Assembly: GCA_009733575.1 (NCBI GenBank)
Contig: ML769544.1
Span: forward strand, 10,012-74,011
DNA length: 64,000 nucleotides
Source: Gymnopus androsaceus JB14
Taxonomy: Eukaryota > Basidiomycota > Agaricomycetes > Agaricales > Omphalotaceae
Direction of reading: 5' to 3'
Below, one piece after another: positions 57,133 to 64,000 of the stretch. The position numbers and the translations under genes are program-made. The stretch's first letter is position 1; each line of letters begins with the position of its first letter. The notes below the pieces were generated by a model, which saw nothing but the letters and a program-made list of their open reading frames with translations, did not search any database and was not told the DNA's origin.

Positions 57133-58202
57133 CATCTGAGCTGCTTTTGAGCTGTTGGACTTTGTGAGCAACTTAATGGATGGGCCATAAATTGGTCTGA
57201 GGGTCGTAATCTACTTTATAATGGCTTCTCAACACTAGTCTAACTTCTTTCAATAACTAAACTTGCATGTGCTAAATGCATATGTTTGAAGCTGCAGCAA
57301 CACTAAGCTGAAGCCTGAGGTTCAGAGACATATCATAAAGACAGACAATTGGTTTGAGAGCCTGTTGGAGCCTAATTGAAGTTGTACATTCAATCTCAAT
57401 TCCCAAAACTAGTACAGGTGTCAAGGTTATACAAGTCCTATAGGATATTGGTAAACTGGTATGGAGCAACAAGTTTGATAGGGGTTGCTCTGTCCCAGGT
57501 TGGTGTGTAAGTCAGACAGAAGTAATCTAGCATGGCTGAGGCCTGTTGTAGTAATCCATATGGTACACCACACTTTGACATTGCCTATTCAAGCTACTTA
57601 CCTATTTTGCTGGTTTCAGGACTTCTGCTCTGCCTACCTACACTGATCATACAATTGACTTATATACCTGGAGTGTTGACAGTTGCCTCCCTCAGTTGTA
57701 CCACTACCTTGTAGCCCAACTGAGGTGAGAGCTTACTTATTTACTTACTATACCATTTACTCATATTTATTCTCACTAGATCATCTTCATTCTACAGGTA
57801 TAGTAATATATTCAGTTGTACCGCTACCTTGTAGCCCAACTGAGATCATCTTCATTCTACAGATTATGAGACTGGGCTCCCTATGAGCATAAAGGAATAA
57901 CTCACCTATAGACCCAAATTGCTAATCCAGGACTCCATGATATCCGGAAACTCATCTCTGAACGTCCCAACATTCCCCAAAGCATCACAGCTATTGGGGC
58001 AGGACACCTGGCAAGCATTTAAGGACCAAGTTGAGCTCAATGTAGAAGTCAGGGGCTTAAAGGGATACCTTAATGGCTCTATCCCCAAACCTACATCAGC
58101 TACATACATTTATACAGCCCAAACTTCTTCACTTCCAGACAGTCAGTTCCCATCTCCTAGCGAATGGACTTGGTGCAAACACATGGTCGCTTCCATCATC
58201 TA
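57133..58202. other. AT-rich stretch with two copies of a 33 bp foldback
   Basis: CTCAGTTGTACC-A/G-CTACCTTGTAGCCCAACTGAG occurs at 57,692-57,724 and 57,812-57,844, each with inverted CTCAGTTG/CAACTGAG ends. AGATCATCTTCATTCTACAG is repeated as well (about 57,779-57,797 and 57,843-57,862). Open frames here are short and unrecognised. Confidence 0.55.
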
Positions 58203-58658
58203 CAGTCGAATATCTCATATGGAATAAGATATTCCATTCCCCGAGCTGGGAGGCAGGAATTTTTGGCAGAGTATTCCATATGACGGACACAGATTTCAAT
58301 CAAAAAAGTGTTGATATGTTAAAGAAAATGGAATAATTGGTTGATATGCATCGAAAAAATGCTATATTTCACTCTTTACTCAAAGATTTCCTGCATTGAG
58401 TCCTCTTGACCCAGTTTTCTCATCATGTTGGAGCTTTGGGCAACTATATTCAGCAGTTTTGGGGCTTGAACAGGCAATAAATGCTGGGATGCCAATGTTA
58501 GCTGTAAGTCGATGAATATGCTTGCTTGAGACTTGAAATCAACCAAACATACTTTTTGTATCATTGTAGAACAAAAAATAGCAAAGTAAAATGACCTTAC
58601 ATGATATGGAATACAATTTTGGTTTCCCCAACCGTATTCCATATGAGGTATTCAACTG
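58203..58658. mobile_element. TA-flanked MITE, Tc1/mariner-like ends (456 bp)
   Basis: The left end CAGTCGAATATCTCATATGG (58,203) and the inverted right end finishing CCTCATATGGAAT-type sequence to 58,658 share about 22 of 24 positions. TA borders both sides (58,201-58,202 and 58,659-58,660). No coding capacity. Confidence 0.7.
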
Positions 58659-59297
58659 TACTTGAATTGCACTGATCCCATTGGGATCGGAATTGAATGA
58701 GCCAATACCTCCTCCAAGACATGGACATACCTCCTGAAGTATGAGTCCTGGGATGAGCAGCATATCCACATTGCTGATACAACACTCCAGGAACACAAGT
58801 TTAACCCAGACACAATAACAATGGAGGACCATGAAAAGAAGATGAGGAACTTACTTAGGTTGCTTCACAACCTCGGAGGTACCTGTAATGATCACCAGTC
58901 ACCTGTAGTCACCTTCTCATTGCAAGATTGTAGGTTAATTCCCCTCCATCCTGTATGCAACAGGAAGGGGAATTGACCTGTGAAAATTTGCAGGAGCAAG
59001 CTAATGATGGACACAAGTCTGGATCCGGAACAGGTACCTGCAGATCCCGGTACCTGTTTCCCACGGATCCGGCACAGGTCACAGGTCATCCTTTGAAATA
59101 TTTTCAATGACCTACAGGTACCTGTGGATCTGGCATCAGCAGAAATTTTGATTAAGTACTGTAAGTATTGAATAATTTCATTGAAATTTGACTAATGTTA
59201 GTACTCAGTAAAATTATTAACACTAGTATTAGACTGATATTAGTCAATATTGACTGTACATAGTAGTACTATGGTCTATTATTGGTATATTGAGTAC

Positions 59298-59452
59298 ATT
59301 AGTGATGTTTTGGGCCAGCAAAATTTGCGAAATTTTACAGCTACTTTTGTACAGCATGACATAGCAAAGAAATAGCTCCATCAAGCAAAATTTGCCATAC
59401 ATTATGGCAAAATTTGGAGCAGTAAAATTTGCCAGCCCGAAACATCCCTAAT
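59298..59452. repeat. Short inverted-repeat element with TAGGGATGTTT-type ends
   Basis: ATTAGTGATGTTTTGGGC at 59,298 is inverted as GCCCGAAACATCCCTAAT at about 59,435-59,452, with AAATTTTGC motifs in both halves. The end sequence TAG(G/T)GATGTT is hAT-like. A target duplication was not clear. Confidence 0.5.
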
Positions 59453-59761
59453 AGTACTGGCAAGCTAATACAATTAGTGTTAATAAATGTTTTCTCGACT
59501 TATAATGTATTGATACAGAGACAAACCCCCAGGCAAAAAATTTGATTTTACAGCAACTTTGTGCAGATTTCAGATGTCCGTTTTTTAATATAATATCTAC
59601 ATTGTGTCTACTATAAGGCTGTAATATACTTAAGATACATATGCTACATTATGCACCCAAAAATAAATAAATAAAACAACAAAAAATTGCCAAAATTTTT
59701 TTTAAAAAAATAGGGAAACGTAGCACAATTAAGGAGCTCTATGGCCAAGTATTTGTATGCC

Positions 59762-61779
59762 CTATGTTCTCCAACACTTGGCGGAGCATGTATTATATAC
59801 TGGGGGCAAAAGGTGATGCTTCTCTACATTATCTTCTATCCCTTCCTCCTCCTCCCTTGTACTCTCACCTTCTTCTTCTTCATCATCATCTAAAATCTCC
59901 AGAGGCTCACCATCAAATGAGTCAATATCATCCCTAGAGAGACTCGTTTCACTCTCCTCACCATCTGAACCCTCAATAAAAGCAATATTTCTGTTACCAC
60001 CCCTACCCTGACCCCGGCCCCAACCTCGAGTGGCCCTTCCAGTACCACGGGGTCTACCTCTGCCATGTCCATGCCTGGCTGCCTTCTCAGCATCCTGACG
60101 GTCACGTTGCTCCCGCATTCTATTCAGCTCATCTTGATCAAAAACTCTGGACTCCCCAGGCACTTTGCACCAATCTCCTTTGGGTTTCCTGCCAGCCTCG
60201 GTCTTCTGGGGATCTCAAATACAACCGTTCTGTATGCCAAGGCAAGCACGCAGACACTCAGCCTCCTTAGTGAGACCAGAAAGTGTAGAAATGAGGTGAC
60301 TGGGAGTGCTTGGTGGTGATTGCAAGAGAGAATGAGATTGGTTGAGAAGCATGGCTGTCTGTTTACAATGCTGTGGAGTTGAAGGATGTGTTGGAGAAGA
60401 AGGGGTTGAGCTTGGTTCACCAGCCTGAGCCCAAGCCTATTGTTCCCAAAAAGCTTGGACAACAGGAAATTGGTTAGGGTTGTAGGGATAGATTCCGGTA
60501 CATTCAACCAGCAACAATGTTGGTGCATGTAAATGCCTGTTCCTGCACGCATGGTAAAATTCTATGAGCGAGGCTTGAGTTCAAATAAATCTGAATGGAG
60601 TGTTCATGCTTACCAAGGAAAATCTTGTTTTGCAATAGCGACTGCACCACATGTTTCTTCATCTACTGCAGATCCATATGCTTGCTGGAGGGGATGAAAA
60701 CACGAGACATCAAGTGGCTGCGTGACACCACTGTTTTTGGAGGCAGTCCAATGCAGATGATACAATGCTCGAGTGCAAACATGAGAACATTATACTCAAG
60801 GTGCAACTCATGCTGATCCAAATAAAGAGCACACCATTCACCATTAGCCCTTTCCTGTGTCTCTGGCTCATAGACTCTTCACATCCACTCAAGAAAAAGC
60901 TTGCTATCAACCCAACCATTGGGTGATGCAGCAAACACTGCCTTCTCAAGCTCCGAATCCTTTGACCATGAAAACGACAGGCGCAATCCTTTCATGATGA
61001 TAAATGGGGTGAGAACAGTCCCATCAGCACAAATACAGTCAATTACAGTTATGAGCTCCCAGCTACCACTTTGTGGGATAGTTGCTTTGCCAGAGCCACC
61101 TTCAAACTTATTCCAACCCACTCTAATAATAACAACATTGGTGCGCCAAGGAATCCCCATGAGGAATCCCTTTTCATCAATGTTTGCAGAATTCCAGTGC
61201 TTGATGTTATATGGAGGCTTTTGAATGTGTTCAATCTTCAGAGAGGTTTGTTTTTAGCTGACCGAATACAATAGAGAGCATTACTCACAATCCGGAAAAA
61301 CTGGTCCAACCTTACTGGGTCCCTCTTGGCAGCACTTTGTGCAATGTCCTCTTTTCACTTGGAGCAGTTTTCAACTCAGGAAAGCGCATCATGTATTTCT
61401 GAATCCACGTCTTCCTGACAGACTCATCACTCCCTCTTTCTGCAAGGATGTTGTTTGCATGGGCAATAATGATTTTATGAGTGACATGAATGCCAAAATC
61501 ATCAAGCTCTTTTAGCTAATCCTGCATTTCCTGTTCCTCAATCGCACTCAATTTCTGGAAAGGTTTGTGAGCTTCTGCAAGACTCTTGCATCCATGGTCA
61601 CAATACCACAGTGATGATGTAGCGAGTCCCTGTTGTTGTGCTGCTGTAACATATGAGCTTCCACTGTTGCAGTCCTGAAGAGCACTGAAGATGGCATTTT
61701 TGCGTGCATTGACTGCTAATCTCTTCTTCTGGCCCCTTGTACCACGTGGACAACCTCCCCAATTGGACTGCAAGCTCAT
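59762..61779 (-). pseudogene. Pogo/DDE_1-type transposase, degenerate frame
   Basis: The start MSLQSNWGG leads to a psq-type helix-turn-helix (ARKNAIFSALQDCNSGSSYV), then ESVRKTWIQKYMMRFPEL. The catalytic core begins NIDEKGFLMG (first Asp), followed by SWELITVIDCICADGTVLTP, PFIIMKG, NGWVDSKLF and ERANGEWCALYLDQHELHLE (second Asp region). TQPLDVSCFHPLQQAYG, in a neighbouring frame, carries the third Asp expected in LQPLD. The C-terminal part has PKGDWCKVPGESRVFDQDEL, a Gly/Arg-rich stretch and an acidic tail. Several frame changes and stops occur (for example between GLPPKTVV and TQPLDV, and around 61,300-61,520), so as read it is not intact. CENP-B/pogo homology is clear from the motif order. 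Confidence 0.8.
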
Positions 61780-62703
61780 GGAAAGGAGTTAAAGATTAAG
61801 AACATGTTCAACAGGTTGGAAGAGCAAATGGGTTATGCATTGTGGGTCCATTTGACAATCACATCCCCGACTCTCAAATGGAGTGAGAGGGAGGGCCTTG
61901 TACCATATGATTGAACAAATAAACATGACTTTTACTCCAGATCTTTACCTGATTTTACCACAGCCCTTATTGGCATAGGTCAACATGCTGACGAAACAGT
62001 TTCTTCCCCTCTGTTAGCATTGCAAGAGCGTTCAATGTCGGTCAAACAAGAAACAATAAGCAATATCTTTTTGAGAACCGCATCTTGCAAACTGCAATGG
62101 TTATCACAAACACAACCGCACTTATTGTCCTAAACAAACAGACATTGTATTATCATTCAAGATATTTTGTCCTGCTATGATTGCCAAAGAAAATGTTGCC
62201 TAATTCATTGCTAGCTTATACTGGAGCTTCTTCTGCGAGGGCTCTCGCAGTGTTTGTGTTAGCAGTGCTTCTGCTCTAATTGATCATGACACCACCATAG
62301 GTTTTGTAGGCTTCGCTAACATGCACAATGGGTGGTTTGACACTGTATGTACTACACCTTGGTTTGACGTCACCCCTGGTTTTGCAGACACTTTCTTTTC
62401 AACTTCACCTCTCTGCGATGATGATGTGGGCTGGGTTGCTCATGTTTGCCATACCATTAAAACTGCTAGGTCTGTTTTCTGCATGGCCATACGTTCAGCC
62501 TTAACTAATTTTGATAAAGATCTCTTGCTGAGCTTTCGCTGCAGGTTGTTGTAAAGTACTACTGGTTTTGTGTACAAATAACTTCAATTTAATCTGCTTT
62601 TTCTACTTTGTAATTATTGTCTAAATTACATCAATTTAGACAGTTTTGCATACTTGAGCGAGTCAGGGATTGTCTCGCATAAGTGGGATGTTACTGGTGT
62701 GAT

Positions 62704-63326
62704 TAGTGATGTGCCAGCTGGGGCCCAGCTCAAAAGCCCTGGCTACGGCTCAGATAGCCCTGGCCAGGGCTGATCAAAATGTTGAGCTGGGCCCTACATG
62801 ACGGCTGGGGCTCGGCTAGGGCCCAGCTCAAGCTCAGGCCCCGGCTCAATGCATATAGAAAAATCTCAGTGTTTATCAAGAAAAAATACCATACAAGTAA
62901 TATATCTAATGTAAAATAGATCTTATACATCAACTACAACCTTATAGAACCTTGCACTGAGTCCTGACTGAAAAACAGTAACAGACTAAAATCTACATGA
63001 TTTTTAGACCTGTTGTATACCATTTATCTTGCTTACACATTGCTCTGTAGCAGAAGATAGTATTTCATTGCTTGAAATGAGGTTATGAATGGTTCAATAG
63101 TTCTGTATTTCTGTAAAATATGGTTAATTTTCACAGAACAAACCTCTATTCCACTATTAAATTAGGTGCTCTGAGCCCCGGCCCAAGACCCCGGCTCAGG
63201 GCTCTCAAAAATTTGAGACTGGCCTTGAGCCCCAGCAAGCCCTAGAGATGGCTCCGGCCAGGCCCGGCTCAATCAGGCCCGGCTCAGAGGGCTCAAGGGC
63301 TCTGAGCCCTAGCCGGCACATCACTA
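62704..63326. mobile_element. Nested hAT-type MITE with perfect 8 bp target-site duplication
   Basis: The ends TAGTGATGTGCCAGC (62,704) and GCCGGCACATCACTA (ending 63,326) are inverted repeats, and GGTGTGAT is repeated exactly on both sides (62,696-62,703 and 63,327-63,334). An 8 bp duplication with such ends is typical of hAT elements. Both subterminal regions are GC-rich with GGGCCCAGCTC and GAGCCCCGGC motifs, while the middle is AT-rich and non-coding. Confidence 0.92.
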
Positions 63327-63944
63327 GGTGTGATATTTTCGCCTAGAGGTTTTGGGCGCTTTTTCATGAACAACAGTAATTACTTTATTTACAAGTTAGA
63401 TATGCTCAAAAAAATCTGAAAAAAAATTAGGCATCATGCTACGATGCACATAACTTGGCTGCGAAAAAAGGTTTGCTTAAATTGATCACTGACCCAAGTT
63501 ATTGGCAAATTTCTCCAAAATTTTTTGCCTGGGGGTTTGCTTCTGTATGTATAAGCTGGGTGCACTCTGTTCAGTGTAGAGGAGAGGTATGGGAATCATA
63601 CGAGTTGTATGTTCCCATACATACATAGAATTGTGGTTTGGCTGGGGCTTGGCCCGCGTGGGTGGGCAAAAAACAACCACACGCTGGCTAAGACCGGAAC
63701 GTCAGAGATGCTGGAAATATTTACTAGAGTGGGACTTTCCACAGATAGGAAAGGACAACAGGCTACACTACTGGATTGTGCCCTGACATCAACATGGGAT
63801 GGGTGGGTTGGGAGACTCAAAAAACCAATGTAAAATTGGCGGCGATGAGAGTCAGGATCAAGACGACTGAGCGCCTAGATGCCGAGTCTCTCGCCGTGCT
63901 CAGCTTATCCTCTGATAAGCGCGCCTTGCTAGCTTATCGCGGAA

Positions 63945-64000
63945 TTTTGTAGGAATGAATCCATGACTGAATCCAAACCTCGCTTCCCGAGTTTCAGTCT
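63945..64000 (+). pseudogene. Third copy (partial, cut by window end) of the repeated unknown fragment
   Basis: TTTTGTAG followed by ATCCATGACTGAATCCAAAC and onward matches 51,868-51,922 almost base for base, including the intron acceptor. The encoded start is MTESKPRFPSFS. Whether the rest of the gene follows lies outside the window. Confidence 0.55.

Larger units (their letters stand above)
59516..63545. mobile_element. 4.0 kb pogo-like (Tc1/mariner superfamily) DNA transposon
   Basis: The ends match as inverted repeats: left CAGAGACAAACCCCCAGGC followed by AAAAAATTT, right (inverted) CAGAAGCAAACCCCCAGGC followed by AAAAAATTT. TA stands immediately outside both ends (59,514-59,515 and 63,546-63,547). 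The interior holds a minus-strand transposase (59,762-61,779) with DDE_1-type motifs, and a nested hAT MITE at 62,704-63,326. The TIRs were matched at about 25 of 28 positions. Confidence 0.85.

Overview
The window looks like nuclear DNA of a mushroom-forming basidiomycete (Agaricomycetes). Almost every gene is cut by many 45-65 bp GT-AG introns. Gene content is typical of that group: STE3-like pheromone receptors, a FunK1-type kinase, basidiomycete-type GH18 chitinases, a membrane-anchored aspartic protease and an agaricomycete-type multi-pass membrane protein. No rRNA, tRNA or CRISPR array was recognised.

Layout. 1-3,650 is gene-free and full of small terminal-inverted-repeat (TIR) elements. 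4,045-14,422 is a run of minus-strand genes: a GH18 chitinase, a Tra2-like RRM protein, a frame-disrupted Tag1/DUF3712-like vacuolar membrane protein, a second GH18 paralog and an aldo/keto reductase. 16,936-25,379 is a plus-strand run: a tail-anchored coiled-coil protein, VPS5, MPE1 and the first STE3-like receptor. 26,749-36,347 holds a hexose transporter (minus), ALG2 and a second STE3-like receptor. 36,451-46,813 carries a UDP-glycosyltransferase, a pepsin-like protease with a C-terminal membrane anchor, an unidentified acidic protein and DSK2. 48,873-52,968 has a FunK1-type kinase and centrin. From about 53 kb to the end the DNA is AT-rich and dominated by transposon-derived repeats, including a 4 kb pogo-like element bounded by TIRs and TA duplications, into which a hAT-type MITE has inserted with a perfect 8 bp target-site duplication.

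The genes do not form one pathway. The most notable part is the pair of STE3-like receptors about 9.4 kb apart, whose first intron is almost identical although the flanking proteins have diverged; no lipopeptide pheromone gene was found beside them. A second recurring signal is that many otherwise well conserved reading frames are broken by single-base insertions or deletions, while neighbours such as VPS5, MPE1, ALG2, centrin and both receptors are clean. This could be assembly indel error or real decay. Exon boundaries were placed by eye from splice consensus and conservation, so start and stop positions are firmer than internal junctions.
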